A stretch of 64,000 nucleotides of DNA from Faecalicatena sp. Marseille-Q4148 (GCA_018228665.1 CP073692.1:930001-994000), one strand, 5' to 3'. Numbered from the stretch's first letter, positions 50,344 through 59,664 are shown. A program made the numbers and translations. Notes: generated by a model not told the origin, from the letters alone.

Positions 50344-51141
50344 ATGGAACATGTACTGGAATTAAACCAAGTCAGTTACTCTTATCACACAAAAGAAGGA
50401 GAAACTCTGGCGCTTTCACAGATTTCCTTTTCACTAAAGAAAGGAGAATTCATCGCAATTGTCGGTCCATCTGGCTGTGGCAAATCCACTCTGCTCTCAC
50501 TCATCAGCGGACTTCTTACTCCTGAATCCGGAACCATCCGTATTAACGGAAAGCCACTAAAAGAAAGCGCTGCAAATATAGGTTATATGCTTCAGAAAGA
50601 TCATTTATTTGAATGGCGAACGATTTATCACAATGTAATTCTCGGATTAGAAATCCAGCATATGATGAATATCCACACAATCCAGCGCGCAAATGAGCTG
50701 CTGGAACTCTACGGTCTTGGGCATTTTAAGTCTTCCCGCCCTTCTGAACTCTCCGGAGGAATGCGTCAGAGAGCCGCTCTTGTCCGAACACTCGTATTGG
50801 AACCCGAACTCCTCCTTCTTGATGAACCATTTTCTGCACTAGATTACCAGACAAGACTTGCAGTAGGGGATGACATCGGACAGATTATCCGAAAAGAACA
50901 AAAAACAGCAATTCTTGTTACCCATGATCTTTCCGAAGCCATCAGTCTCGGGGACCGGGTAATTATTCTCTCTGATCGTCCTGCTACAATTGCCCAGACA
51001 CTGCCGCTGACATTTCACCTAAAAGAAGACACCCCTTTAGAACGCAGAAATACACCTGAATTCAAACAATATTTCAATCTGATCTGGAAGGAGTTGAATC
51101 ATCATGGCAAAGCAGTCCAAACCGCATCTCTTACAGACTGA
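50344..51141 (+). CDS. ABC importer ATPase, nitrate/sulfonate/taurine (SsuB/TauB) type
   Basis: A 265-residue ATPase with Walker A GPSGCGKSTLLSLISG, signature LSGGMRQRAAL, Walker B LLLLDEPFSALD and H-loop VTHDLSEAISLGDRV. The motif set places it in the SsuB/TauB/NrtD group, whose substrates include alkanesulfonates, taurine, nitrate and thiamine precursors. It overlaps the permease gene by 38 bases. A solute-binding protein gene, expected third in such operons, is missing here. Confidence 0.9.
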   Translation: MEHVLELNQVSYSYHTKEGETLALSQISFSLKKGEFIAIVGPSGCGKSTLLSLISGLLTPESGTIRINGKPLKESAANIGYMLQKDHLFEWRTIYHNVILGLEIQHMMNIHTIQRANELLELYGLGHFKSSRPSELSGGMRQRAALVRTLVLEPELLLLDEPFSALDYQTRLAVGDDIGQIIRKEQKTAILVTHDLSEAISLGDRVIILSDRPATIAQTLPLTFHLKEDTPLERRNTPEFKQYFNLIWKELNHHGKAVQTASLTD

Positions 51142-51934
51142 GTCTGTTTCTCCGGCGCAGGCACAGTACTTAAAAGCAATTCAACGCCACAGGCATACCG
51201 TCATTTTCTTTCGCTGCTTTCTTTTTATCTTTTTTCTTACTCTCTGGGAAATTTCTGCCAGAACCGGACAGATTGATTCCTTTATTTTCAGCAGTCCGTC
51301 CGGCATTGTTAAATGCTTTGCGGATCTCTCCGCAGACGGAACTATTTTCCTTCACATTTGGGTTACCGTGTATGAGACACTGATCAGTTTCATCCTCGTT
51401 CTAATCTGCAGCATATGTTTTGCTATACTTCTTTGGTTTTCTGATTCCCTTTCCGAAATCCTGGACCCATACCTTGTCATTCTAAACAGCCTTCCAAAAT
51501 CAGCGCTTGCGCCCCTTCTGATCGTCTGGCTTGGGGCTAACAAGAAAACCATCATTGTGGCCGGGATGTCCGTTGCAATATTTGGAAGTATTTTAAATCT
51601 CTACACCAGCTTTAAAGAAGTAGATCCGGAAGATCTGAAACTAATTTACACACTACACGGCACGCACCTTCACGCGCTCCAAAAAGTCGTGCTGCCAAGC
51701 TCCGTCCCTGCTATCATAAGCAATATGAAAGTGAATATCGGACTTTGTCTTGTTGGAGTTATCATTGGAGAATTCATCGGTGCCAGAGAAGGGCTCGGAT
51801 ATCTGATCATCTATTCCAGTCAGGTCTTCAAAATGGATTGGCTTCTAATGTCCATTGTACTGCTTTGTGTTTTGGCAATGACTCTCTATGCATTCATTAA
51901 TCTCGTTGAAAAATGGTGTCAAAAAAAATTCTAA
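51104..51934 (+). CDS. ABC importer permease, SsuC/TauC type
   Basis: A 276-residue protein with six or so membrane segments and the permease (EAA) loop around YTLHGTHLHALQKVVLPSSVPAII. NSLPKSALAPLLIVWLGANKK is typical of SsuC-like permeases. It starts behind GGAAGGAG, inside the end of the ATPase gene. The next gene, 107 bases on, encodes an unrelated regulator, so the transporter must use a binding protein encoded elsewhere. A solute-binding protein of a similar class ends the window at 63559-64000, but 12 kb away. Confidence 0.88.
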   Translation: MAKQSKPHLLQTESVSPAQAQYLKAIQRHRHTVIFFRCFLFIFFLTLWEISARTGQIDSFIFSSPSGIVKCFADLSADGTIFLHIWVTVYETLISFILVLICSICFAILLWFSDSLSEILDPYLVILNSLPKSALAPLLIVWLGANKKTIIVAGMSVAIFGSILNLYTSFKEVDPEDLKLIYTLHGTHLHALQKVVLPSSVPAIISNMKVNIGLCLVGVIIGEFIGAREGLGYLIIYSSQVFKMDWLLMSIVLLCVLAMTLYAFINLVEKWCQKKF

Positions 51935-52040
51935 TGAAAATTCATTATGCGCCCAATTCATTACATGTTGCACTCAATAATAGATAGCATTTTTCTTTCT
52001 TTTCCGATACAATAAAAGTACATCAGAAAGGAGTGATTAT

Positions 52041-53183
52041 ATGCGTCTATATGAAAAATTACAACAGCTCCGAAAAGAACATCATCTCTCCCAGGAACAG
52101 TTGGCCGACTTAATGAAGGTATCCCGGCAAACAATTTCCAAATGGGAAAATGGAACTGCCGTTCCATCTACAGAACGACTTCACGAACTGGCTTCCATTT
52201 ATCATATCCCTCTTTCCGAGCTTTTAAGCGCGCCAAAAACCAGCGCTGCTCCGACGGCTTCCGTACCTAATGAAAAAGAATCGTCAAACAATCGATTCAG
52301 GGAAAAAGATTCTCTGCTTATCTGGAAAGGAACTGTTATTTTCCTCACACTTCTTGTGATCGGACTTTGTTTTTACGGGTATTATTTGAATAAAAAGATT
52401 TCTTCCATCAATGTAAACTATCATTATCTGCCTCCGGACAATGCAGACTCTATCCCGGAAGAACAGACATTATCATCAGATTATACCTTTATATTTCAGC
52501 ATGCAGTTTCAGATTCGAATCAATTTCTTTTTCAAATGAGCGCTGTTCCAAAAACTTACAAGGAACAGGATACTGGTGAATTTATATTGACAATCGGATC
52601 AGAATCCAGAACCTTTCCTGCTGAACTGATTGATGGGGTATATCGTTCAGAATGTGCCCTTTCCCCTGATGAACTCAATCAAGAACAGACCTGGTTTTTA
52701 AAAATCTCCAATAACGGCTCTTTTCAAACACAAAAACTATATCAAGACCAGAATTTTGGAGAAGAAATACTTCCGCAGCATGAAATCATTTCTACTCCTG
52801 AAATTAGTTTCAAAAATAATACGCTTACGTTAAAAGGAGAATTTACTATAAGTATCGGCGCGGCTTTTGACACAACTTCGTCACTGCCTGTTCTTATAAA
52901 TTATCCGGTTACCGGCATTGTTCGAATTCGTCAGGGCGAGAAAACGCTAGCAGAACTTCCGATTGATCTTTCTGATACCGTACAGGCTTTTCGGCAAATA
53001 GACCAGATGCCGTCCGACGAGGATGGCGGTTCTGAATATGTCTATACCGATCGCAGTTACCTGAATACTCCAATCGAATTAGAATTGCGTATTCCAAATC
53101 GTACAGAAAATGTTTTTTACGAAATAGAGTTTACCGATACTTACGGCATAAAAAATACGCTAAAATCTTCTATTCTTTTTTAA
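52041..53183 (+). CDS. Membrane-anchored XRE-family regulator
   Basis: A 380-residue protein: an N-terminal helix-turn-helix (MRLYEKLQQLRKEHHLSQ, SRQTISKWENGTAVPS), a linker, one membrane segment (about residues 98-118, GTVIFLTLLVIGLCFYGYY), and a long extracellular beta-rich C-terminus of unknown fold. This architecture suggests sensing outside and DNA or partner binding inside. AAAGGAGTGATTAT precedes the ATG. It is a single gene, followed by a 17-pair hairpin. Targets are unknown. Confidence 0.8.
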   Translation: MRLYEKLQQLRKEHHLSQEQLADLMKVSRQTISKWENGTAVPSTERLHELASIYHIPLSELLSAPKTSAAPTASVPNEKESSNNRFREKDSLLIWKGTVIFLTLLVIGLCFYGYYLNKKISSINVNYHYLPPDNADSIPEEQTLSSDYTFIFQHAVSDSNQFLFQMSAVPKTYKEQDTGEFILTIGSESRTFPAELIDGVYRSECALSPDELNQEQTWFLKISNNGSFQTQKLYQDQNFGEEILPQHEIISTPEISFKNNTLTLKGEFTISIGAAFDTTSSLPVLINYPVTGIVRIRQGEKTLAELPIDLSDTVQAFRQIDQMPSDEDGGSEYVYTDRSYLNTPIELELRIPNRTENVFYEIEFTDTYGIKNTLKSSILF

Positions 53184-53236
53184 CGCATCTGAAGAATCAG
53201 TATCTGCTGATTAGTACCGTTTCGATTAGCAAAATT

Positions 53237-53277
53237 CAAGGGCAGATGTGACTTGATATGAGTCACATCTGCCCTTG
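53237..53277. terminator. 17-bp perfect hairpin between convergent genes
   Basis: Perfect 17-pair stem (53237-53253 with 53261-53277), seven-base loop. AATTTTGC follows on the minus strand; on the plus strand no U-tract is present. It separates the convergent XRE and DnaJ genes and probably ends transcription from both sides. Confidence 0.7.
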
Positions 53278-53346
53278 CTTGGAGCTATCTCTTTCCTGAC
53301 AGCTCCTTCCTTTTTAATACTTCTTTGAAAAATCACTATTTACACC

Positions 53347-54030
53347 TTAAATATAATAACCGCCGCCCGGCACGCCGCAGCACATTCCACCGCCACAGCA
53401 ACAATTACAAATAATATTGGCAAGACAGAGCTTCATACAGCAATCTCCACCACCCATAACGGTAGAACCATAAGGGTTCTGCATACCGCGATACCAACTG
53501 CTTCCTGATTCCAAACGCTGTACGAGTGATTGATACTCCCAATTCCCCGGGTCCATCTGCGATGCCTGTCTGGCATGTTCCAGCGCAAGTACATTATTGC
53601 CCGCCCCTGAATTGGCAATGGCACTGTAATAATACCATCTGGCATCTCTGTCCTTCAACTGTCCAAGCACATTCAAAGCTTCTTTATAATGCCCACTGTT
53701 AATATAATTTGCAGCTGCGCGTAAATACGCTGATTCCTGAGACTCTTCTTTCTGCTGATAGCCGCCGCCAAAGCCTCCATAGCTTCCAAATCCTCCGAAG
53801 CCTCCTCCATAGGAATAATCTCCTGCGCCTCCGGCACCTTGCGTCCGTTCCTTCATGATCTGCTCATATGCCTGTTGAACTTCTTTGAATTTGCGCTCTG
53901 CTTCATCTTTATTTGGATTATTAATATTGGCATCCGGATGATATTTCCGGCTCAATCCTCTATATGCTTTTTTTATTTCTTCATCCGTAGCATCTCTCGA
54001 AACTCCTAATATGCTGTATGGATCAAACAT
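53347..54030 (-). CDS. DnaJ-domain protein with glycine-rich linker, TPR-like segment and Cys-rich tail
   Basis: A 227-residue J-protein. Residues 1-60 form a J-domain with [13 protein letters not shown] holding the HPD tripeptide. A Gly/Tyr-rich linker (about 68-92) follows, then a TPR-like helical region (about 98-165), and a cysteine- and glycine-rich end with [20 protein letters not shown]. It differs from canonical DnaJ, lacking its zinc-finger order. It overlaps the DUF5685 gene by eight bases and is translated with it. It probably brings an Hsp70 partner to a membrane or metal-containing client, which is inference. Confidence 0.87.
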   Translation of the reverse strand: MFDPYSILGVSRDATDEEIKKAYRGLSRKYHPDANINNPNKDEAERKFKEVQQAYEQIMKERTQGAGGAGDYSYGGGFGGFGSYGGFGGGYQQKEESQESAYLRAAANYINSGHYKEALNVLGQLKDRDARWYYYSAIANSGAGNNVLALEHARQASQMDPGNWEYQSLVQRLESGSSWYRGMQNPYGSTVMGGGDCCMKLCLANIICNCCCGGGMCCGVPGGGYYI

Positions 54031-54868
54031 TTTCTTCCACCTTATCCTGATATCTCTTTTTATTTACTGCCTCATAGCGAAACCACACGCCAGAGTAAAG
54101 AATATTTCTCAAAATATCCAAATGCTCCAGAATGGGCAGCCGTTCAAATTCTGCCGAACACTCTGCCATCATCATAGTCAACATCATCTTCGTGTGTTCT
54201 CTGAAGTCTTCACGTTTCCATTCTTCCCGAAATGGGTTATAACTTCCATTTTCTAAATCTTTCTCAATATCCTCATACGCATCAAGCAAATAGATAAACT
54301 TTCCTAAATAAAATCCGATTTTTCTAAGGCTTTTCTCCCACTCATCTTTGCGATATGCGAAAATCTCAGCCATTACTTCACCAAATTTTCCTGCCATCTG
54401 CTCTGCTTCTAATGTACCTTTTGCCTCTTCAGCAGATATTTCTTTTAGGCAACTCTCAATCTTCCGGAGTTTTTCCTCATATGATATCCGCAGATTTTTC
54501 CCCTTTTGATTCAGCATCTTTCCATAGAGCAGTTTTCTCATATTTTTGTCATCATTCCAATCATCCTTACATTTATAATAAGTAAGAATGATATTCATAT
54601 CTGCTGCATATGCCGTATATTCGCTTATTCTTGCCGGGTGTTTCGCAAACGGATGTGCAATACAACGCACCATCTTCTTCTCTACTTCCGGCTCATAAAG
54701 TGCCGTCAATAGGATATGAAGAAATGTCATATCGTAAGAGAGTGTCGTTTGTCCTATCATCCCATAACGTTCTTTTAATGACTGGCACAGTCCACAATAA
54801 TAGGCATAATACATCTCAAAATCTTTTATTTTCATTTCCGGCTTATTAACAATAATATAACCAAACAT
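54023..54868 (-). CDS. DUF5685-type helical protein
   Basis: A 281-residue, mostly helical protein without signal peptide. The N-terminus [18 protein letters not shown] and the [14 protein letters not shown] motif, with LSYDMTFL soon after, match what I recall as the DUF5685 family. Further Cys and His residues ([21 protein letters not shown]) could bind a metal, and acidic DAYEDIEKD may be catalytic or structural. It sits between a CmpB-like membrane protein gene (one base) and a DnaJ-domain gene (eight-base overlap), a coupled trio. Function is unknown. Confidence 0.78.
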   Translation of the reverse strand: MFGYIIVNKPEMKIKDFEMYYAYYCGLCQSLKERYGMIGQTTLSYDMTFLHILLTALYEPEVEKKMVRCIAHPFAKHPARISEYTAYAADMNIILTYYKCKDDWNDDKNMRKLLYGKMLNQKGKNLRISYEEKLRKIESCLKEISAEEAKGTLEAEQMAGKFGEVMAEIFAYRKDEWEKSLRKIGFYLGKFIYLLDAYEDIEKDLENGSYNPFREEWKREDFREHTKMMLTMMMAECSAEFERLPILEHLDILRNILYSGVWFRYEAVNKKRYQDKVEENV

Positions 54869-54869
54869 G

Positions 54870-55448
54870 TTATCCCCTGAATCTTTCTGTCAGCATCTTT
54901 TTCCATTCGGGAAGCACATCTTTCTTTTCTTCATAGAAACTATGCAGAAAATCTCCAAGAAACAAAAGTATCAAAATACTTCCGGCAACTTTTCCAAAAG
55001 AGAGTGGAATCCCCTTCACAAAAGAAACGACCATTTTTTGCAAAAATCCAAATAAAAATACTGTATAGAATCCCCAGGCAATCGAGCTCTCCACGCAGAG
55101 AATCCCTTTGTAATTGAACGGTTTTTCTTTATAGTCCCACCAGAAATCCCCAAAAATCCGCAGCATCAGCAATGCAGTCAGAAATTCCAGTGTAGTAGCC
55201 AAAACAGAGCCATAAATAAATAGCAACAATGTATTGCTTTCATATCTTCGAAGTAAAAAATAGACTGTTAACGCCCCGACACCATAGATCGGACAAAATG
55301 GCCCTTTGGCAAATCCTCTGTTTGTTAATTTCCTATTACAAAAAGACATGTACAGAGATTCTACCGCCCAACCAAGTATGCTGTATGTTAAGAACCACCA
55401 GACAACCTGGTAAGAATCCATTCCAAAAATTACCTTATCCCACCACAT
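54870..55448 (-). CDS. Putative ABC-transporter type IV / CmpB-like membrane protein
   Basis: About 192 residues with four to five hydrophobic segments: VVWWFLTYSILGWAVESLYM, GPFCPIYGVGALTVYFLLRR and others. GWAVESLY and CPIYGVGAL are typical of the CmpB/DUF1113 family of Firmicutes membrane proteins. The start MWWDKVIFGMD follows GGAGAAGAGAAA; upstream frame lacks membrane-protein character. First gene of the trio with DUF5685 and the DnaJ-domain protein. No ABC ATPase is adjacent, so transport is not established. Confidence 0.75.
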   Translation of the reverse strand: MWWDKVIFGMDSYQVVWWFLTYSILGWAVESLYMSFCNRKLTNRGFAKGPFCPIYGVGALTVYFLLRRYESNTLLLFIYGSVLATTLEFLTALLMLRIFGDFWWDYKEKPFNYKGILCVESSIAWGFYTVFLFGFLQKMVVSFVKGIPLSFGKVAGSILILLFLGDFLHSFYEEKKDVLPEWKKMLTERFRG

Positions 55449-55527
55449 TTTCTCTTCTCCAATGTATTGTATGATAGTAAAAATGGAGTGTTTTGTCAAC
55501 ACTCCACTTAATTTGCACATATTAAAA

Positions 55528-55704
55528 TTAGTTATATTTACGTTTTCTTGCAGCTTCAGATTTTTTCTTACGTCTTACGCTTGGTTTCTCGTAATGTTCT
55601 CTTTTACGAATCTCCTGCTGGATACCAGCTTTTGCGCAATTTCTCTTAAATCTTCTTAAAGCGCTATCTAACGTCTCATTCTCTTTTACGATTACATTTG
55701 ACAT
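55528..55704 (-). CDS. rpsU: 30S ribosomal protein S21
   Basis: A 58-residue basic ribosomal protein, missed by longer-frame searches. Translation gives [45 protein letters not shown] and ends ARKRKYN, fitting S21 throughout. AGGTGTGAGACT precedes the ATG. It has its own promoter at 55781-55808. The next leftward gene (CmpB-like) starts 79 bases on. Confidence 0.95.
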   Translation of the reverse strand: MSNVIVKENETLDSALRRFKRNCAKAGIQQEIRKREHYEKPSVRRKKKSEAARKRKYN

Positions 55705-55780
55705 AGTCTCACACCTAACCTCCCTCCAGCCCTATATTGTGCAGCATACGACTGTTCGGGTATTTTTTTGCACTAATAGA

Positions 55781-55808
55781 ATTATACCATATTTTTTCTG
55801 TTCGTCAA
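55781..55808 (-). promoter_or_regulatory. rpsU: Promoter of rpsU
   Basis: Minus strand: TTGACG (55803-55808), 16-base spacer, TATAAT (55781-55786) with TGG in front (extended -10). About 75 bases before the rpsU start. Confidence 0.75.
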
Positions 55809-55898
55809 CTGTTTCTTTTGAGAAACTTCCAGAAAAAGCAAAAAACTTTTTATCTACTTGTTAACAAATAATCTTTCATGTTAATAAAATATCTTTTA

Positions 55899-55927
55899 TT
55901 GTGTTTCAATTTCGCAGCGTATATAAT
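55899..55927 (+). promoter_or_regulatory. Promoter of the guanylate kinase gene
   Basis: TTGTGT (55899-55904), 17-base spacer, TATAAT (55922-55927), divergent from the rpsU promoter. Confidence 0.65.
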
Positions 55928-55970
55928 AATATTATGAATACAACAACTCTAGTACGAAAGGCGGCTGATA

Positions 55971-56657
55971 ATGATGAGCACAGAAAAAAATTATTTTGAT
56001 AAAATCGCAGAAGAAGGACAGTTGATCGTAATTTCCGGTCCAAGCGGTGTTGGAAAGAGAACAATTATTAATCAGTACTTAAAAGAACATCCAAATGCAA
56101 CAAGATGTACTGCGGTAACAACAAGAGCTCCTCACGAGAACGAAGTAGATGGCAAAGACTATTACTTCCTTTCTCACTTGGAATTCGATCGTATGATCCG
56201 TTCACGTCAGATGTTGGAATACGGATATTATAATCGCAACGGATATGGTACTCCTCGCAAAGCTGTCGAGGAAGCACGCGCTGCCGGACATAATGTCATC
56301 CTCAATGTAGATGTTTCCGGAGCCATGAAGATTCGTTCCCTCTGCCCGGATGCAACATTGATTTTCATTGTTCCACCTACATGGGACGAATTGGAAGAAC
56401 GTATTCGCAACCGCAACACTGAGACACAAGAGGAATTAGAAGAACGTCTCCTGATTGCCCAAGAAGAGATTCTTTGTGCGGCTCAGTATGACTATATTCT
56501 TGTAAATGACACTGTTGAAAAAACTGTTCGTCGGTTAGGACAGATCATTCATGGTAACCGCTACAGTAAAAACAGTATGAAAGCCTTTTTGGAAAGTTAT
56601 ATCGAAAGCGAAGTTGCAAGTCAGTCTGAACTTGTGAAAGAAGTTCTTTCCTTATAA
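55971..56657 (+). CDS. gmk: Guanylate kinase
   Basis: Phosphorylates GMP to GDP. The 228-residue protein has the P-loop VISGPSGVGKRT, TTRAPHENEVDGKDYYF for GMP binding and FIVPPTWDELEERIRNR, all typical. The P-loop residue after GK is Arg where Ser or Gly is usual, and the C-terminus extends about 20 residues beyond the normal end. It is a single gene behind its own promoter and followed by a strong hairpin. Many Lachnospiraceae carry a second guanylate kinase beside rpoZ; this may be the extra copy, hence the moderate certainty on the symbol. Confidence 0.85.
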   Translation: MMSTEKNYFDKIAEEGQLIVISGPSGVGKRTIINQYLKEHPNATRCTAVTTRAPHENEVDGKDYYFLSHLEFDRMIRSRQMLEYGYYNRNGYGTPRKAVEEARAAGHNVILNVDVSGAMKIRSLCPDATLIFIVPPTWDELEERIRNRNTETQEELEERLLIAQEEILCAAQYDYILVNDTVEKTVRRLGQIIHGNRYSKNSMKAFLESYIESEVASQSELVKEVLSL

Positions 56658-56697
56658 ATATTCTTTGATAATTCAATATCATTTTGTATATTGCATA

Positions 56698-56740
56698 AAG
56701 ATCCCGAAGCTTCTCTCCTCTTAAGAAGCTTCGGGATCTT
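56698..56740. terminator. 17-bp hairpin between guanylate kinase and alaS
   Basis: Perfect 17-pair stem (56698-56714 with 56724-56740) with a nine-base loop, between convergent genes. Followed by ACTTATTTCC on the plus strand and CTTTATGC-type sequence on the minus, so the U-tracts are weak but the stem is very strong. Confidence 0.75.
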
Positions 56741-56772
56741 ACTTATTTCCTTATAATATTTTATGTCTGATT

Positions 56773-59412
56773 CTATGCAAGCTGTTCTGCCAGTACCTCT
56801 TCTGCTTTTGCAAGAGCAGCATCTATTCCAGCCGGATTCTTTCCTCCTGCCTGAGCCATATTCGGGCGTCCGCCGCCTCCGCCGCCCACAAGACCGGCAA
56901 TCGCTTTAATAAGATTTCCAGCATGTGCACCTGCTTTTACTGCAGCTTCTGTGGCAGTTACCATCAGATTCACTTTTTCACCCGCATCTGATGCAATCAC
57001 AACAACACCTTCACCTAATTTTTCTTTTAGCTGATCACCAAGATCACGAAGACCATTCATATCAACGCCTTCTAATTTCACAGCAAGGAGCTTCGTTCCT
57101 GCAATTTCTTTTACCTGATTCATAACATCGCCCATTGCATCTTTCGCTAACTTACTCTTCAGGCTCTCTACTTCACTTCTCAATTCTTTATTCTCTGCCT
57201 GAAGATGTGAAATCTTTTCTCCCAATGTCTCCGGAGATGCTTTCAGGAGCTTCGCAGCTTCATGCATCTTCGCTTCCAGATCTGCATAATATGCCAGAAG
57301 TCCTTTGCTTGTCAACGCCTCGATTCTGCGGACTCCCGCTGCCACTCCTGTCTCGGAAAGGATCTTAAACGCTCCAATCTCATTCGTATTCTTCACATGG
57401 GTTCCGCCACAAAATTCCCTTGAGAAGTCTCCCATGCTGACTACACGGACTACATCTCCATATTTCTCGCCAAACAATGCCTGAGCCCCTGTCTTTCTCG
57501 CTTCCTCAATAGGCATGTTCACACATTCTACCGGATATGCCGCAGCAATTGCTTCATTTACAATCGCTTCTGTTCTTTCCAGTTCTTCTTTTGTCATCGC
57601 AGAAAAATGTGTAAAGTCAAAACGCAGTCTATGGTCATTATTCAAAGATCCCGCCTGCTCCACATGTGTTCCAAGTACTGTACGCAGCGCTTTCTGAAGC
57701 AAATGTGTTGCACTGTGGTTTCTTGCTGACAGACCTCTTTTCTCTGTGTCGATCGTAAGTGTTACCTGATCTCCAGTCTTCATCATACCGTTCTTCATAT
57801 AACCGATATGTCCGATCTTACCACCAAGCAGTTTCTTTGTATCTTCTACAACAAATTCACCGTCTGCACATGTAATCACACCTGTGTCTGCTTCCTGACC
57901 ACCGCTTGTCGCATAAAACGGTGTCTCTTCCACGAAAATAGTTCCATGTTCCCCGTCAGAAAGAGCATCTGTAACTTCTGTATCCGTTGTCATGACTGTA
58001 ATTTTAGATTCATATGCAAATTGGTCATATCCTACAAATTTGGAAGTGATACTTGGATCAATCTGTTCATACACAGTTGCATCGGCACCCATGTAGTTTG
58101 TTACCCCTCTGGCTGCACGAGCTGTTTCACGCTGAACCTGCATACATTTCTGGAAGCCTTCTTCATCAACGGTATATCCCTTTTCTTCCATAATTTCTTT
58201 TGTCAGATCAAGCGGGAATCCATACGTATCGTAAAGCTTAAAAGCATCGTCTCCGGACAGTTCTTTTGCACCCTTTTGCTGCATTTCCTTCTCAATCTCC
58301 TGAAGAATTCCAAGTCCCTGGTCAATCGTCTTATTAAACTGTTCTTCTTCTTTCGCAATTACGTTTAAAATAAATTCTCGCTTCTCTTCTAATTCCGGAT
58401 ATCCATCTTTAGATCCTGCAATCACAGTCTCTGCCAGTCCCGGAAGAAACTGTCCTTCGATTCCAAGTAGTCTTCCATGACGACATGCACGTCTCAAAAG
58501 ACGGCGAAGCACATAGCCTCTTCCTTCATTGGAAGGCATAATTCCGTCAGAAATCATAAAAGTAACGGAACGTATATGGTCTGTTACAACGCGAATAGAA
58601 ACATCATACTGATCATTCTGTCCATATTCTTTCTCAGCAAGGCGGCAGATATGATCTCTCAACGCCTTTAATGTATCGACATCAAAAATAGAATCTACAT
58701 CCTGAACAATTGAAGCAAGACGCTCTAATCCCATTCCTGTATCAATGTTTTTCTGTTCCAGTTCACTATAATTTCCTTTTCCATCGCTCTCGAACTGCGT
58801 AAAAACGTTGTTCCAGATTTCCATGTAACGATCACATTCGCATCCTACTGTACAATCCGGACTTCCACAGCCATATTTCTCACCGCGGTCATAATAGATT
58901 TCTGAACATGGACCACACGGACCGGAACCATGTTCCCAGAAATTATCTTCTTTCCCAAAACGAAAAATTCGTTCTTCCGGAATTCCCATCTCATCATGCC
59001 AGATATGGAAAGCTTCCTCGTCATTCTCATAGATAGACGGATACAGGCGGTTCGGATCAAGTCCTACTACTTCTGTCAAAAACTCCCATGACCAGCGAAT
59101 CGCTTCTTTTTTAAAATAATCACCAAAAGAAAAGTTTCCAAGCATCTCAAAAAATGTACCGTGACGAGCTGTCTTTCCTACATTTTCAATATCACCTGTA
59201 CGAATGCACTTCTGACATGTTGTCACACGTCTCTTCGGCGGAATTTCCTGCCCTGTAAAATACGGTTTCATTGGTGCCATACCTGAATTAATCAAAAGAA
59301 GACTTTTATCATTATGCGGCACCAGTGAAAAACTCTTTAATGCAAGATGTTCCTTGCTCTCAAAAAATTCAAGGAACATTTTTCTTAATTCATTTACGCC
59401 ATAGTTTTTCAT
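56773..59412 (-). CDS. alaS: Alanine--tRNA ligase
   Basis: Charges tRNA-Ala. The 879-residue protein has full length: N-terminal catalytic core (LRKMFLEFFESKEH, ARHGTFFEMLGNFSFGDYFK), editing domain with NHSATHLLQKALR and FCGGTHVKNT zinc/metal motifs, then the DHHA1/C-Ala region with a glycine stretch VGGGGGGRPNMAQAGG. GGAGGAAAACC precedes the ATG. A separate consensus promoter lies at 59470-59498, giving a short leader without a T-box. A glycine riboswitch and two terminators lie further upstream. Confidence 0.98.
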   Translation of the reverse strand: MKNYGVNELRKMFLEFFESKEHLALKSFSLVPHNDKSLLLINSGMAPMKPYFTGQEIPPKRRVTTCQKCIRTGDIENVGKTARHGTFFEMLGNFSFGDYFKKEAIRWSWEFLTEVVGLDPNRLYPSIYENDEEAFHIWHDEMGIPEERIFRFGKEDNFWEHGSGPCGPCSEIYYDRGEKYGCGSPDCTVGCECDRYMEIWNNVFTQFESDGKGNYSELEQKNIDTGMGLERLASIVQDVDSIFDVDTLKALRDHICRLAEKEYGQNDQYDVSIRVVTDHIRSVTFMISDGIMPSNEGRGYVLRRLLRRACRHGRLLGIEGQFLPGLAETVIAGSKDGYPELEEKREFILNVIAKEEEQFNKTIDQGLGILQEIEKEMQQKGAKELSGDDAFKLYDTYGFPLDLTKEIMEEKGYTVDEEGFQKCMQVQRETARAARGVTNYMGADATVYEQIDPSITSKFVGYDQFAYESKITVMTTDTEVTDALSDGEHGTIFVEETPFYATSGGQEADTGVITCADGEFVVEDTKKLLGGKIGHIGYMKNGMMKTGDQVTLTIDTEKRGLSARNHSATHLLQKALRTVLGTHVEQAGSLNNDHRLRFDFTHFSAMTKEELERTEAIVNEAIAAAYPVECVNMPIEEARKTGAQALFGEKYGDVVRVVSMGDFSREFCGGTHVKNTNEIGAFKILSETGVAAGVRRIEALTSKGLLAYYADLEAKMHEAAKLLKASPETLGEKISHLQAENKELRSEVESLKSKLAKDAMGDVMNQVKEIAGTKLLAVKLEGVDMNGLRDLGDQLKEKLGEGVVVIASDAGEKVNLMVTATEAAVKAGAHAGNLIKAIAGLVGGGGGGRPNMAQAGGKNPAGIDAALAKAEEVLAEQLA

Positions 59413-59469
59413 GGTTTTCCTCCTAATTGCTCTATTTACTCTTTAGATGTTAGCTCACACTATGTATAA

Positions 59470-59498
59470 ATTATAAAGATGCGCTTTCCATTTGTCAA
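59470..59498 (-). promoter_or_regulatory. alaS: Promoter of alaS
   Basis: Minus strand: perfect TTGACA (59493-59498), 17-base spacer, perfect TATAAT (59470-59475), about 50 bases before alaS and downstream of the terminator at 59504-59532. It makes alaS independent of the riboswitch transcript. Confidence 0.9.
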
Positions 59499-59503
59499 CG
59501 CAG

Positions 59504-59532
59504 AAAAAAAGACAGGAAAGATTCTTCCTGTC
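59504..59532 (-). terminator. Intrinsic terminator between glycine riboswitch region and alaS
   Basis: Eight-pair GC-containing stem (59511-59518 with 59525-59532), six-base loop, followed on the minus strand by seven U residues (59504-59510). It would stop any transcript arriving from the riboswitch before the alaS promoter. Confidence 0.85.
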
Positions 59533-59613
59533 AGCTTCAACGATTCTTATACCGATTGTGCGTCTGTGTGCATTCTCAAAGGAGGGGTGTTGTAACACAA
59601 CATAATTGGAAAT

Positions 59614-59664
59614 AAAAAAATAGCACACAGACATATCGGCTCTTGTCGCCTCAATCGTTGTGCT
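59614..59664 (-). terminator. Expression-platform terminator of the glycine riboswitch
   Basis: AGCACA (59659-59664) pairs with TGTGCT (59622-59627) around an inner structured loop, followed by seven U residues (59614-59620). Its 5' arm touches the 3' strand of aptamer-2 P1 (59663-59667), so ligand-bound aptamer could disturb it. Alternatively the 3' arm can join a perfect 10-base complement at 59562-59571. Confidence 0.6.

Noticed and set aside
50344-51934. Taurine, nitrate or thiamine-precursor specificity for the ABC importer
   Set aside because: The ATPase and permease match a broad family and the specificity-giving binding protein is absent, so no substrate was assigned.
59413-59640. 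T-box leader for alaS
   Set aside because: T-boxes often precede aminoacyl-tRNA synthetase genes, but no AGGGTGGAACCGCG-like block or Specifier structure was found, and the alaS leader after its promoter is only about 50 bases.
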